Both the position numbers and the translations under genes were made by a program. Shown piece by piece: positions 45,540-55,036 of a stretch of DNA of 64,000 bases. A model generated the notes under the pieces. The model had not been told where the DNA came from. It saw only the letters and a program-made list of their open reading frames with translations, and did no database searches. This DNA comes from Aminobacter sp. J41 (GTDB lineage: Bacteria; Pseudomonadota; Alphaproteobacteria; Rhizobiales; Rhizobiaceae), in assembly GCF_000526635.1 (NCBI RefSeq), contig NZ_JAGL01000001.1:1-64000 (forward strand). The letters are read 5' to 3'. Position 1 is the stretch's first letter, and each line of letters opens with the position of its first letter.

Positions 45540-46514
45540 TCAGACGGCGGTAGGCTTGCTGAACTGACCCATCGGGCGGTACTGCCAGAGATAGCCGGGC
45601 AGGATCGCGTCCATCGCCTGCGGGCGAATGCCGAGCGCCGCAAAGGTGCGGTTCTCTTGCTCGGCCTCGGCCGACACGACGTTGTCGTGGCGCAGAAGCT
45701 CGACCTGGTCGGCGGTCAGCAACGGGTTCGGCAGCAGGCCAAGGATGCGGCCCTGCAGCTTGGCGAGGCTCCACGGCAGCGAGATCAGCGCCCGCTTGCG
45801 GTTCGTGACCTCGAGGAGCTTCTCCATGCACTCCTTGAACGTAACCGTCTCCGGTCCGCCGAGCTCATAGATCTTGCCGCCCTGCAGCTCGCCATCGACG
45901 GCGCGGGCGATCACCTCGGCAACGTCGCCGACATAGACCGGCTGGAACTTCGTCTCGCCGCCACCGATCAGCGGCAGCACCGGCGACATCTTCGCGATCT
46001 TGGCGAAGCGGTTGAAGAAGCCGTCCTCCGGCCCGAAGATGATCGACGGGCGGATGATCACGGCGTTCGGAACGGTCTCAAGCACGGCCTTCTCGCCACG
46101 CGCCTTGGTGCGGGCGTAGGCGACCTTCGAGTTCGCGTCGGCACCGATCGCCGACACATGCACCAGCGAAGCGCCGGCTGCGCGGGCAGCCTCTGCGACC
46201 GCGCGGGCACCGAAGTCCTGCACGGCGTCAAAAGTCTGGCGGCCGCCTTCGAACAGGATGCCGACCAGATTGATGACGTGGTCGGCGCCCTGCACGGCGC
46301 GATCAACCGACCAGCGGACGCGGACGTTCGCCTGGACGGCCTGGATCTGGCCGACATTGCCGAGCGGCTGCAGGTGATGCGCGGTGTTGGGGTTACGGAC
46401 AGCAACCCGGATGCGGTAGCCGCGGCGGGCAAGCGCTCGCACTACATGGCGTCCCAGGAAGCCGGAACCTCCGAAAACGGTAACGAGTGGGGGCACCTTA
46501 GCGACGGCGGTCAT
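45540..46514 (-). CDS. Complex I NDUFA9-like NAD(P)-binding protein
   Basis: A 324-residue atypical SDR. N-terminal motif VFGGSGFLGRHVVRALARRG binds NAD(P); HVSAIGADANSKVAYARTK and IIRPSIIFGPEDGFFNRFA are typical of the NDUFA9 subgroup, which associates with respiratory complex I in mitochondria and alphaproteobacteria. The Tyr-x-x-x-Lys pair appears as YARTK. It probably has a structural or cofactor-binding role. It precedes the TSUP gene in one transcript. Confidence 0.87.
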   Translation of the reverse strand: MTAVAKVPPLVTVFGGSGFLGRHVVRALARRGYRIRVAVRNPNTAHHLQPLGNVGQIQAVQANVRVRWSVDRAVQGADHVINLVGILFEGGRQTFDAVQDFGARAVAEAARAAGASLVHVSAIGADANSKVAYARTKARGEKAVLETVPNAVIIRPSIIFGPEDGFFNRFAKIAKMSPVLPLIGGGETKFQPVYVGDVAEVIARAVDGELQGGKIYELGGPETVTFKECMEKLLEVTNRKRALISLPWSLAKLQGRILGLLPNPLLTADQVELLRHDNVVSAEAEQENRTFAALGIRPQAMDAILPGYLWQYRPMGQFSKPTAV

Positions 46515-46700
46515 CGATGGCTCTCCGAAAGTCTGTTCTGCCGCTTCATAATCACTTCTGGATCAAAGGCAAAGGCCCAAAGGAACCCCAATCTAAGGTC
46601 ATTTTCGCCAGGGTTTACCAATCCACAGCGCCCAATTTCACTTTTCCCCCGTCCCCGTGCCGTCTATGAAGGGCCGCCAACAGGGGAAGAGGGAAATCCT

Positions 46701-48125
46701 ATGCAGTTTACGCTCCGGTTGTTGATGGCGTTAGCGGCACTCGTCATTGCGCCCGAGGTCAGTTTCGCAGCCGAAGGCCACGGCCTGCCAGGCGCCGAAA
46801 TGTCGCTGATGTGGGCGCTGCCGTTTGCCGGCATCCTGTTGTGCATCGCCACCGGACCCCTGTTCTTCCCGCATGTGTGGGAGCATCACTACGGCAAGAT
46901 TTCCACCGGCTGGGCAGCTGCCGTGATCGTGCCGATGATCCTGATCCACGGCTTCGGCATCTCGCTCTATTCGGTGCTGCACACGATGCTGCTCGAATAC
47001 ATGTCGTTCATCATCCTGCTGTTCGCGCTGTTCACGATCTCGGGCGGCATCCTGGTCGCGGGCAACATCCACGGCACGCCGCTGATGAACTCAGTGCTGC
47101 TCGTCGTCGGCGCGCTGCTCGCCTCGGTGGTCGGCACGACGGGAGCGTCGATGATCATGATTCGCCCGATCATCCGCGCCAATGACCAGCGCAAGGTCAA
47201 CGCGCACGTCATCGTCTTCTTCATCTTCCTCGTCTCCAACATCGGCGGCTCGCTGACCCCGCTCGGCGATCCGCCGCTGTTCCTCGGCTTCCTGCGCGGC
47301 GTCGACTTCTTCTGGACGACCACGCACATGCTGCCGCCGGCCCTGTTCGTGAGTGGCGTCGTGCTTGCCATCTTCTTCGTGCTCGACACGATCCTGTTCC
47401 GCCGCGAGGAGGACTACATCCGCACCGCGCCCGACCCGACGCCTGACTCGCCGGTGCGTTTGCGCGGGCTCGTCAACCTGCCATTGCTGGCCGGTGTGAT
47501 CGCCGCGATCCTGATGTCCGGCATGTGGTCGCCCGGCATCAGCTTCCATGTCTATGGCGTCGAGCTCGAGCTGCAGAACCTCCTGCGCGATGCGATCATC
47601 CTGGTTCTGGCGCTGATCTCGCTTGCCGTCTCGGCACAGGAATACCGCGAGGCGAACGGCTTCAACTGGGGCCCGATCCTCGAAGTGGCAAAGCTGTTCG
47701 CCGCCATCTTCGTCTGCATCATTCCGGTCATCGCCATCCTGCAGGCGGGCCTTGAAGGCGGCTTTGCGCCGCTGGTCTCGCTCGTCACCAACGCAGACGG
47801 CTCGCCCAACAACATCGCCTATTTCTGGATGACCGGCATCTTGTCGTCGTTCCTCGACAATGCGCCGACCTACCTCGTCTTCTTCGAGATGGCCGGCGGC
47901 AATCCGCAGGTGCTGATGACCACGATGGCACAGACGCTTCTCGCCATCTCGGCGGGCGCCGTCTTCATGGGCGCCAACACCTATATCGGCAACGCGCCGA
48001 ACTTCATGGTCTACGCGATCGCCCGCGGCGCCGGCGTCAACATGCCGAGCTTCTTCGGCTACATGGGCTGGTCGATCTGCGTGCTGATCCCGACCTTCAT
48101 TCTCGCCAGCTTCGTCTTCTTCTGA
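46701..48125 (+). CDS. Na+/H+ antiporter, NhaD-type
   Basis: A 474-residue ion transporter of the arsenite/citrate/NhaD superfamily with a predicted signal-like first helix (MQFTLRLLMALAALVIAPEV) and 11-12 further segments. Conserved blocks are LVSNIGGSLTPLGDPPLFLG, SSFLDNAPTYLVFFEMAGG and FMGANTYIGNAPNFMVYAI, where Asp/Asn residues form the ion site. GAGGGAAA precedes the ATG at 46701. The same frame is open far upstream (to 45330) only because it runs antisense to the NDUFA9-like gene. Confidence 0.9.
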   Translation: MQFTLRLLMALAALVIAPEVSFAAEGHGLPGAEMSLMWALPFAGILLCIATGPLFFPHVWEHHYGKISTGWAAAVIVPMILIHGFGISLYSVLHTMLLEYMSFIILLFALFTISGGILVAGNIHGTPLMNSVLLVVGALLASVVGTTGASMIMIRPIIRANDQRKVNAHVIVFFIFLVSNIGGSLTPLGDPPLFLGFLRGVDFFWTTTHMLPPALFVSGVVLAIFFVLDTILFRREEDYIRTAPDPTPDSPVRLRGLVNLPLLAGVIAAILMSGMWSPGISFHVYGVELELQNLLRDAIILVLALISLAVSAQEYREANGFNWGPILEVAKLFAAIFVCIIPVIAILQAGLEGGFAPLVSLVTNADGSPNNIAYFWMTGILSSFLDNAPTYLVFFEMAGGNPQVLMTTMAQTLLAISAGAVFMGANTYIGNAPNFMVYAIARGAGVNMPSFFGYMGWSICVLIPTFILASFVFF

Positions 48126-48196
48126 CGCTGCGCGAGGGGGTTTTCGCCGGACGATTGGGGGGATAGGTTCCTCCCAATCAAACGAAAGGCTCTGCA

Positions 48197-49582
48197 ATGT
48201 CAGCAATTCAACCTGTCCTTGATCGCATTGACGCCGACCTCGACGCCAGCCTTGAACGGCTGTTTTCGCTCCTGCGAATTCCCTCGATCTCGACTGATCA
48301 GGCCTATGCAAAGGACGTGCGACGCGCAGCCGAGTGGCTGGTGAACGACCTCAAGTCGATCGGCTTCGAGGCAAGCGTGCGCGAAACCGAAGGCCACCCG
48401 ATGGTCGTTGCCCATCACGACGGTCCGGCCGGTGCCCCGCACCTTCTCTTCTACGGCCACTACGACGTGCAGCCGGTCGATCCACTGAGCCTGTGGGAAG
48501 ACGATCCGTTCGACCCGAAGCTCAAGGAGATCGAGCCGGGCCGCAAGATCATCACCGGCCGCGGCTCTTCGGACGACAAGGGCCAGCTGATGCTGTTCGT
48601 CGAGGCCTGCCGCGCCTGGAAGGCGGTGCATGGCAGCCTGCCCTGCAAGATCACCCTGCTGTTCGAAGGCGAGGAAGAGACCGGCTCGCCGTCGCTGAAG
48701 CCGTTCCTCGAAGCCCACAAGGACGAGCTCAAGGCCGACTTCGCCCTCGTCTGCGACACCAGCATGTGGGACCGCGAAACGCCGGCCATCAGCGTCGGCC
48801 TGCGCGGCCTCGTCGGTGAGGAAGTCACCATCCACGCCGCGAACCGCGACCTGCACTCAGGCCACTATGGCGGTGCCGCCGCCAATCCGATCCGCATTTT
48901 GTCGAAGATCCTTGCAGACATTCACGACGAGAACGGCCGCGTCACCATCCCGGGCTTCTATGACGGCGTCGAGGAAACCCCGTCGCAGGTGAAGGCGTCG
49001 TGGGATGCGCTGAACCTCACCCCCGAAAAATTCCTCGGCGAGATCGGCCTGTCGATCCCGTCGGGCGAAAAGGACCGTTCGCTGCTCGAACTGCTCTGGG
49101 CGCGCCCGACCGCCGAGTTCAACGGCATTTCCGGCGGCTACGAAGGCGAAGGCTTCAAGACTGTGATCGCCGCCAAGGCGAGCGCCAAGATCTCGTTCCG
49201 CCTCGTGCACAAGCAGGACCCGGAGAAGATCCGCGCTTCCTTCCGCGCCTTCGTCGAGGAGCGCCTGCCGGCCGACTGCAAGGCGACCTTCTCCAAGCAC
49301 GGCGGCTCGCCGGCTATCCAGCTCTCCTACGACTCGCCGCTCGTCACCCGTGCGAAGACCGCGCTGTCGGAAGAGTGGAACAAGCAGGCGCTGACCATCG
49401 CCATGGGCGGCTCGATCCCGATCGTCGGCGACTTCCAGCGGCTGCTTGGCATGGAATCGCTGCTCGTCGGCTTCGCGCAGGACGACGACCGCATCCATTC
49501 GCCGAACGAGAAATACGAGCTGTCCTCCTTCCACAAGGGACAGAGAAGCTGGGCGCGCATCCTCGCAGCGCTCACCGCATGA
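48197..49582 (+). CDS. M20/M25/M40 family zinc dipeptidase
   Basis: A 461-residue cytoplasmic metallopeptidase. Zinc ligands and catalytic residues: FYGHYDVQPVDP (His, Asp), ITGRGSSDDKGQLM (Asp), LFEGEEETGSPSL (Glu-Glu), ALVCDTSMW (Asp) and HSPNEKYELSSF (His). The lid domain carries DLHSGHYGGAAANP. It probably hydrolyses dipeptides or related amides; the specific substrate is not evident. Followed after 11 bp by the NrnC-type nuclease. Confidence 0.92.
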   Translation: MSAIQPVLDRIDADLDASLERLFSLLRIPSISTDQAYAKDVRRAAEWLVNDLKSIGFEASVRETEGHPMVVAHHDGPAGAPHLLFYGHYDVQPVDPLSLWEDDPFDPKLKEIEPGRKIITGRGSSDDKGQLMLFVEACRAWKAVHGSLPCKITLLFEGEEETGSPSLKPFLEAHKDELKADFALVCDTSMWDRETPAISVGLRGLVGEEVTIHAANRDLHSGHYGGAAANPIRILSKILADIHDENGRVTIPGFYDGVEETPSQVKASWDALNLTPEKFLGEIGLSIPSGEKDRSLLELLWARPTAEFNGISGGYEGEGFKTVIAAKASAKISFRLVHKQDPEKIRASFRAFVEERLPADCKATFSKHGGSPAIQLSYDSPLVTRAKTALSEEWNKQALTIAMGGSIPIVGDFQRLLGMESLLVGFAQDDDRIHSPNEKYELSSFHKGQRSWARILAALTA

Positions 49583-49593
49583 AGGGGCTTTGA

Positions 49594-50211
49594 GTGACTA
49601 TTCGCTTCCACAAGAACGACCTGCCGGATCTGTCGAACTACAATGTCGACGCGATCGCGATCGACACCGAGACGCTGGGTCTCAACCCGCATCGCGACCG
49701 GCTCTGCGTCGTGCAGATCTCGCCCGGTGACGGCACCGCCGACGTGATCCAGATCGACGCCGGCCAGAAGCGGGCGCCGAACCTGGTGTCGCTGCTGAAG
49801 AACCGGAAGATCACCAAGCTCTTCCACTACGGCCGCTTCGACATCGCGGTGCTCTACCAGACCTTCGGCGTCATGGCTGAGCCGGTGTTCTGCACCAAGA
49901 TCGCCTCGCGTCTGGTGCGCACCTACACCGACCGGCACGGCCTCAAGGATCTCTGCAACGAGCTTCTCGGCGTCAGCCTCTCAAAGCAGCAGCAGTCATC
50001 TGATTGGGCTGCCGAGACCCTGTCGCCGGAGCAGCTGGAATATGCGGCATCCGACGTCCTTTACCTGCACCGCCTGCGCGAGAAGCTGATCTACCGGCTC
50101 GAGCGCGACGGCCGGATGAAGGAAGCCGAAGCCTGCTTCCGGTTCCTTCCGACTCGCGCCAAGCTCGATCTGATGGGCTGGGACGAGCAGGACATCTTCG
50201 CCCACTCGTAA
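49594..50211 (+). CDS. nrnC: RNase D-family exonuclease (NrnC-type nanoRNase)
   Basis: A 205-residue 3'-5' exoribonuclease of the DEDDy class. Exo I is AIAIDTETLGLNPHRD, Exo II LFHYGRFDIAVLYQ, Exo III EQLEYAASDVLYLHRLRE. It lacks the HRDC domains of full RNase D, matching the short alphaproteobacterial NrnC that degrades nano-RNA dinucleotides in place of Orn. It starts with GTG at 49594 after AAGGGG. Confidence 0.92.
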   Translation: MTIRFHKNDLPDLSNYNVDAIAIDTETLGLNPHRDRLCVVQISPGDGTADVIQIDAGQKRAPNLVSLLKNRKITKLFHYGRFDIAVLYQTFGVMAEPVFCTKIASRLVRTYTDRHGLKDLCNELLGVSLSKQQQSSDWAAETLSPEQLEYAASDVLYLHRLREKLIYRLERDGRMKEAEACFRFLPTRAKLDLMGWDEQDIFAHS

Positions 50212-50217
50212 GCGACC

Positions 50218-51309
50218 TTACACGGCTGGGCTGCCCGCAAGCTTCGTCCTTGCCGGGGCCCGGTCGATGTAGGCCCAGGCCGGCCGTTCGAACAGGAAGC
50301 GGCCCCAGCCGATCCGCTGGATCAGCAGGTAGAGCACCACCGGGCCAACCACACCCGCAATCGTCACCAGCAGCGAGATCGTGCCGACATCGGTGATGAT
50401 GCCGGTCTTGGTCAGCACCACGCGCGCCGTCGCCATCGGCAGGAAGAAGGCGAGGTAGACGACGATCGAGTGCTCGCCGAGCCAGCTCAGCCATCCCGTC
50501 CAGCGCGACCCGGCAACCAGCGACGAGACGGTGACAATCGCCATCGCACCCGCCGCACCCAGCACCAGCGAAATCAGCGGCAGCGTCGCCAGTCCCGGCT
50601 CGCCTTCTGCGGGCCCCAGCGGCTGCACCGCGAAGGCCAGCCACTCCGGCACAGGCATCGAAACGAACCAGGCATTGATGAGCGCCCAGACTGCAAGCCC
50701 CGCAAGGCTTGCCCCGCGATGCTCCGCCACCCAGTCGGCCAGTACGAAGATGCGGCTGGCAAGCGCGTAGCCTGCGAAGAAGTAGACGTAGCGGGCGCAG
50801 AACTCGTCGAACAGCATCCACCCGGTGTGGATCGGCAGCATCTCCAGGACCGCGGCCCACAGCAGCACGAACCAGACCGGCAGCCCCTTCACCAGCCGGG
50901 TGAAGATGAAGAAGATCGGCAGCATGTAGATGAACCACAACGTGCCGAACGGCTGGATGAACGAATAAAGGTACTGGACGATCGGTGCAGAAAGCCCCTC
51001 CTCCATCGCCATGCCCGGCGCCTTGAAGGCGAACTGGATCGTCAGCCACAGAATGTAGAAGTAGAGGAAGTGCACGACCTTGCGGTCAATGTAGCGCAAC
51101 CACGGCCGGTCGATCACAAGGCCGAGGAACAGGCCGGAGATCAGGAAGAAGTCCGGCATGCGGAACGGCCGCGCGAAGGCGACCACGTCGTGCATCCAGC
51201 CGGTCTCATCGAGCGCGAGCCCGACGCCCAGCGTCGAATGCATCATGACGACGAAGATGATGCAGATGCCCTTGGCGGTATCGACCCAGCCAACCCGTGA
51301 TGTCGCCAT
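50218..51309 (-). CDS. Acyltransferase family 3 membrane protein
   Basis: A 363-residue protein with about ten membrane helices of the Acyltransferase_3 (OafB/OpgC-like) type. The N-terminus VGWVDTAKGICIIFVVMMHS has the family's conserved Asp and His. PDFFLISGLFLGLVIDRPWL is also typical. It probably O-acetylates or succinylates a surface glycan. ATG 51309 is preferred (GGGG upstream) over the GTG at 51321. It is convergent with nrnC. Confidence 0.87.
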   Translation of the reverse strand: MATSRVGWVDTAKGICIIFVVMMHSTLGVGLALDETGWMHDVVAFARPFRMPDFFLISGLFLGLVIDRPWLRYIDRKVVHFLYFYILWLTIQFAFKAPGMAMEEGLSAPIVQYLYSFIQPFGTLWFIYMLPIFFIFTRLVKGLPVWFVLLWAAVLEMLPIHTGWMLFDEFCARYVYFFAGYALASRIFVLADWVAEHRGASLAGLAVWALINAWFVSMPVPEWLAFAVQPLGPAEGEPGLATLPLISLVLGAAGAMAIVTVSSLVAGSRWTGWLSWLGEHSIVVYLAFFLPMATARVVLTKTGIITDVGTISLLVTIAGVVGPVVLYLLIQRIGWGRFLFERPAWAYIDRAPARTKLAGSPAV

Positions 51310-51397
51310 AGCGATCCCCACCCTGTTCTGGCGTTGCTTGCCATGACTGTAGGGAAGAAGCGAAACGGAACAGTTAAGCGGCGAGGTTTATGAAGTT

Positions 51398-51784
51398 TTA
51401 CGCCCGCACGACCTTGAGCGCCTTGTCGAACACGGTCAGGACGCGTTCGAGCTCGTGGCCGCGCTTGAGAATGAGCCCGCTTGCGGCCACCACCGAATAG
51501 GCGCCCTGCTTACGCGCCAGCGCCGGCGTCTTCACGATCCGATACAGGGGAACTTCGCTGGTGCGCCGGTAGATGGAAAATACGGCGCGGTCACGCAGGT
51601 GGTCGATGGCGTAGTCGCGCCATTCGCCTGCTCCGACCATTTCGCTGTAGATCCTCAGGATCCGATCCAGTTCTCGCCGGTGAAAGGTTACCGGTAGATC
51701 GTCCTTCTCACGCCGTACCTCGTTGAGAGGTATCACTATTGCGGAATCGTCCCTATCCTCCGCTCCCGCACCGTGATTGCTCAT
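51398..51784 (-). CDS. DUF2794 domain protein
   Basis: A 128-residue soluble protein conserved in alphaproteobacteria. The core VTFHRRELDRILRIYSEMVG followed by EWRDYAIDHLRDRAVFSIYR and ALARKQGAYSVVAASGLILKR is the DUF2794 domain. The N-terminal 30 residues are charged and probably disordered. Function unknown. Divergent from the candidate small RNA. Confidence 0.87.
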   Translation of the reverse strand: MSNHGAGAEDRDDSAIVIPLNEVRREKDDLPVTFHRRELDRILRIYSEMVGAGEWRDYAIDHLRDRAVFSIYRRTSEVPLYRIVKTPALARKQGAYSVVAASGLILKRGHELERVLTVFDKALKVVRA

Positions 51785-51983
51785 GCGTCAGCCTTTCAAA
51801 GACAGTTACAGCCGAACCGTCGCCCTTAAGAACCAGAATTGCAAGCCACAAAAACCCGGGTTGTTCCGTTGAAGTTTGAAAAGTTCAGATCACAAACCGG
51901 TATCATTTGTTTTCATAGGTGATGGCTTGCCTCATTTCTGCCATACTTTACACAAGTTGCCGCCCCAATCTAAAACGAACATG

Positions 51984-52153
51984 CAATTGTTGCCTGAGAC
52001 GGTTCGATCCGGCCTGGCTCTGTAACCCCAAGCCCCCCGCCCACGGGGCCAACGTCGGATCGAACCAACTCCGGAAATTGCTCCGCCAGTCCGGGCAACA
52101 TTGATCCCACAGCAGACACCCCTACCGGCGCTGAGCTTTTCGGTGCCGGTTTT
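51984..52153 (+). ncRNA. Candidate intergenic small RNA with own terminator
   Basis: Between DUF2794 and DUF1223 (both minus strand) the plus strand holds an outer helix CAATTGTTGCCT (51984-51995) / GGGCAACATTG (52093-52103) with one bulge, and an inner perfect 11-bp helix GGTTCGATCCG (52001-52011) / CGGATCGAACC (52056-52066). It ends in a terminator stem ACCGGCGC/GTGCCGGT (52124-52150) followed by TTTTG. The U-run suits the plus strand only, where no protein gene could use it. A possible promoter lies near 51926-51954. No Rfam family is recognised; 6S RNA is a weak alternative, but its usual locus is elsewhere. Confidence 0.55.
52124..52153 (+). terminator. Intrinsic terminator of the candidate small RNA
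   Basis: An 8-bp stem with one G-T pair and an 11-base loop, followed by TTTTG. On the minus strand the hairpin is followed by AGGGG, so it would not terminate DUF1223. Confidence 0.75.
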
Positions 52154-52175
52154 GTATGTCTGGAGGTCTGAAAGC

Positions 52176-52928
52176 TTACCAGCTTTCCTGGCGCTGGACG
52201 ATCGCGGCGCCGATCACCGGCCCCGGCAATCCACCTTCCTTCATCGACTGCAGGAGTACTGCACAGCCGCCCGCCGCCTTGCGGGAAATCTCGCTCATCG
52301 GCAATTCGAGGCGCGTCGCCTTGCCGTGCCACTTGCCGGCCGAGTGGAAGCCGTTCACGGAATTCAGATAGGTGAAGCTGCGGCCGGTGTTCTTGCCGCG
52401 CTCGATCTTCACCTGCGTCGCGCGGTCGAAATAGACCAGCACGACATGGGCGTCGCCCTTCCAGTTCTCGGCCTCGCCTGTCTCGATCACCAGCGAGTCG
52501 CCGCTGTAGGAGACGCTGACGTCGACAATCATGCCCTCGTTGGTGCCCGCCATACGGTTGATGGCGCCGTCGACCTTGTCGCGCTTGGCTCCGTTGACTT
52601 CCTGCCGGCCGTTGACGATCGCCTGGGGGGTGTAGACGCTGCGGGTGCCGAAGGCGCGATTATACTGCTGCTGGCGCTGCGTGTTGTCGGCATTGGCCAG
52701 CGTATCGCGCCAGCCGAGATAGTCCCAGTAGTCGACGTGATAGGACAGAGCGACGACATCGCCTTCCAGTGCCAGCTGCGACAGATATTCGTCGGCCGGC
52801 GGGCACGAATTGCAACCCTGGCTGGTGAACAGTTCCACGACCCCTTTGGGTCGCTTCACGGGCTCTGCGGCAGAGGCGGATGACAAGGCAAAACCAAGCG
52901 TCGCCGCAACCAGGGTGAGGACTTTCAT
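52176..52928 (-). CDS. DUF1223 exported thioredoxin-fold protein
   Basis: A 250-residue protein with signal peptide MKVLTLVAATLGFALSSASA. The mature start GVVELFTSQGCNSCPPADEY carries a CxxC redox motif, followed by ALSYHVDYWDYLGWRDTLAN and RQQQYNRAFGTRSVYTPQAI, all DUF1223 hallmarks. A thiol-redox function in the periplasm is likely. The start ATG at 52928 is chosen over TTG at 52934. Confidence 0.88.
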   Translation of the reverse strand: MKVLTLVAATLGFALSSASAAEPVKRPKGVVELFTSQGCNSCPPADEYLSQLALEGDVVALSYHVDYWDYLGWRDTLANADNTQRQQQYNRAFGTRSVYTPQAIVNGRQEVNGAKRDKVDGAINRMAGTNEGMIVDVSVSYSGDSLVIETGEAENWKGDAHVVLVYFDRATQVKIERGKNTGRSFTYLNSVNGFHSAGKWHGKATRLELPMSEISRKAAGGCAVLLQSMKEGGLPGPVIGAAIVQRQESW

Positions 52929-53133
52929 AGACAACGATTTATCCGAGCAGGGTGAAGACGCAAAACGCCGTTCTTTCTTTAGCCAGACTAGGCACAGGCC
53001 GCATCACCGGAAAGTCACGTTGCGGTGAAAATCTTGGTCCACAGCCCCTTTCCCGCGCGCATTTGCGCGAGAAAGTCGGCCATGGCCGCTTACGTCACGT
53101 TCGCGTGTGAGCCTGCCGCCGGTGCAACCCGAC

Positions 53134-53976
53134 TCAGGCGAGGTTGTAGAAATCCTGGATGATCTTCCAGGCTTCCTCGGCGGTGTCGACGAAGTCGATG
53201 ATGTTCTCGTCGCCCGGCGACACGGTGCCCTGCTCGACCAGGTAGTCGATGTTGACCGCCTTGCTCCAGAACTCCTTGCCGAACAGCAGCACCGGCACGC
53301 GCTCCATGCGCCCCGTCTGGATCAGCGTCAGCGTCTCGAACATCTCGTCCATGGTGCCGAAGCCGCCAGGGAAGATCGCCACCGCCTTTGCGCGCATAAC
53401 GAAATGCATCTTGCGGATCGCGAAATAGTGGAAGTTGAAGCAAAGCTCCGGCGTCACATACTCGTTCGGCGCCTGCTCGTGCGGCAGCACGATGTTGAGG
53501 CCGATGGTCGGCGCGCCGACGTCGTTGGCGCCGCGGTTGCCGGCTTCCATCACGCCGGGACCGCCGCCGGTGACGACGACGAACTCGCGGTAATAGGTCT
53601 TCGCCGACTCTTCCGAGCAAAGCCGCGCGAAGCGGCGCGCCTCGTCATAGTACTTGGCGTTGGCGAGCAGGTTCTTCTGCTGCGTCTCGTTCTTGGCGGC
53701 CCATGCCTCGCCGCCGGGCTCGGGAATACGGGCGCCGCCGAACAGCACCACCGTCGAGCGGATGCCGCGTTCGGAGAGCAGCATGTCGGGCTTGAGCAGC
53801 TCGAGCTGGAGACGAACAGGACGCAGCTCGCGCCGCGTCATGAAGTCCTCGTCGTCCCAGGCGAGGCGATAGGCCGGCGCGCGCGTCTGCGGCGTATCGG
53901 GGACAGCCTTTGCGCGACCCAGGTCCTCGTCGGAGTGAGGCAGTGGCGTCCAGCCGGTTTTATCTTCCGGATTCAT
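53134..53976 (-). CDS. LOG-family protein (TIGR00730)
   Basis: A 280-residue Rossmann-like protein. Key motifs are VVVTGGGPGVMEAGNRGAND and AIFPGGFGTMDEMFETLTLI, the PGGxGTxxE signature of the LOG/lysine-decarboxylase-like family. Plant and bacterial LOGs release cytokinin bases from nucleotide monophosphates; other members are nucleotide phosphoribohydrolases. It has a longer N-terminus than short LOGs, so the cytokinin role is uncertain. A GC hairpin (53048-53075) follows the gene. Confidence 0.88.
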   Translation of the reverse strand: MNPEDKTGWTPLPHSDEDLGRAKAVPDTPQTRAPAYRLAWDDEDFMTRRELRPVRLQLELLKPDMLLSERGIRSTVVLFGGARIPEPGGEAWAAKNETQQKNLLANAKYYDEARRFARLCSEESAKTYYREFVVVTGGGPGVMEAGNRGANDVGAPTIGLNIVLPHEQAPNEYVTPELCFNFHYFAIRKMHFVMRAKAVAIFPGGFGTMDEMFETLTLIQTGRMERVPVLLFGKEFWSKAVNIDYLVEQGTVSPGDENIIDFVDTAEEAWKIIQDFYNLA

Positions 53977-54128
53977 GTGCTTATCGTCCCGTTGATGTTT
54001 GCCGCCGCGCGGACGGTGCGTGATTGACCCCTTAGCATGCTTCGCCTATTTTCCGCGCCGGCCTGAGGGATCCCTTCTGAATCATCTTGCTGGCCGTCAG
54101 CCTTAACAGCGCCCAATGGAGCAATACA

Positions 54129-54983
54129 ATGACCAAGCCGGATCTCGTATCCTTGGAGAGGACCATCGTGCAGGCCTTCGACGAGCGGGATGCGGTGAAC
54201 ACCTCAACCCGCGGTGAAGTTCGCGATGCCGTCGAGGCCGCGCTCGAGCTTCTCGACAAGGGCCAGGTCCGCGTCGCCGAACGCAACGATGATGGCGCAT
54301 GGGTGGTCAACGAGTGGTTGAAGAAGGCGGTCCTTCTCTCGTTCCGCCTCAACCCGATGGAAGTCATCAAGGGCGGTCCCGGCGACGCCGTGTGGTGGGA
54401 CAAGGTCGCGTCGAAGTTCGACGGCTGGTCCGCCAACGAGTTTGAGCGCGCCGGCTTCCGCGCCGTTCCAGGCTCCATCGTGCGCCGTTCGGCCTTCATC
54501 GCGCCGGGCGCGATCCTGATGCCGTCCTTCGTCAATCTTGGCGCTTATGTCGGCGAAGGCACTATGGTCGACACCTGGGCGACCGTCGGCTCCTGCGCGC
54601 AGATCGGCAAGAACGTGCACCTGTCGGGCGGCGTCGGCATCGGCGGCGTGCTTGAGCCGCTCCAGGCCGGCCCGGTCGTCATCGAGGACAACTGCTTCAT
54701 CGGCGCGCGCTCGGAAGTCGTCGAGGGCTGCATCATCCGCGAGGGCGCTGTGCTCGGCATGGGCGTCTTCATCGGCAAGTCGACCAAGATCGTCGACCGC
54801 GAGACGGGCGAGATCTTCTACGGCGAAGTTCCGCCGTACTCCGTCGTCGTCGCCGGCACCATGCCGGGCAAGCCGATGGGCAATGGCGAGCCAGGCCCGA
54901 ACCTCTACTGCGCCGTGATCGTCAAGCGCGTGGACGAGAAGACCCGCTCGAAGACCTCGATCAACGACCTCCTGCGGGATTGA
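54129..54983 (+). CDS. dapD: 2,3,4,5-tetrahydropyridine-2,6-dicarboxylate N-succinyltransferase
   Basis: A 284-residue left-handed beta-helix enzyme transferring succinyl from CoA in lysine/DAP synthesis. N-terminal helical domain, then hexapeptide repeats such as [20 protein letters not shown] and [20 protein letters not shown]. The C-terminal arm [15 protein letters not shown] is standard. ATG 54129 matches the family start ([13 protein letters not shown]). It precedes DUF805 and dapE on the same strand. Confidence 0.96.
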   Translation: MTKPDLVSLERTIVQAFDERDAVNTSTRGEVRDAVEAALELLDKGQVRVAERNDDGAWVVNEWLKKAVLLSFRLNPMEVIKGGPGDAVWWDKVASKFDGWSANEFERAGFRAVPGSIVRRSAFIAPGAILMPSFVNLGAYVGEGTMVDTWATVGSCAQIGKNVHLSGGVGIGGVLEPLQAGPVVIEDNCFIGARSEVVEGCIIREGAVLGMGVFIGKSTKIVDRETGEIFYGEVPPYSVVVAGTMPGKPMGNGEPGPNLYCAVIVKRVDEKTRSKTSINDLLRD

Positions 54984-55036
54984 TCGGCGGGCTTCCAGCC
55001 ACCATCTGACCACGAGACAGACAGCGGAGCCGAATT

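Noticed and set aside
45330-46700. Upstream in-frame extension of the NhaD-type antiporter
   Set aside because: It runs antisense through the NDUFA9-like gene; the antiporter family start, a good RBS and a signal-like helix place the start at 46701.
51990-52070. Possible tRNA because of GGTTCGATCC
   Set aside because: The string pairs with an inverse copy 45 bases away and no cloverleaf forms; a structured small RNA is a better reading.
51984-52153. 6S RNA as identity of the intergenic RNA
   Set aside because: The layout is loosely similar (closing helix, bubble, long apical helix), but the separate terminator and the locus do not match the usual place near zapA/fau in this order. Not excluded, only unsupported.
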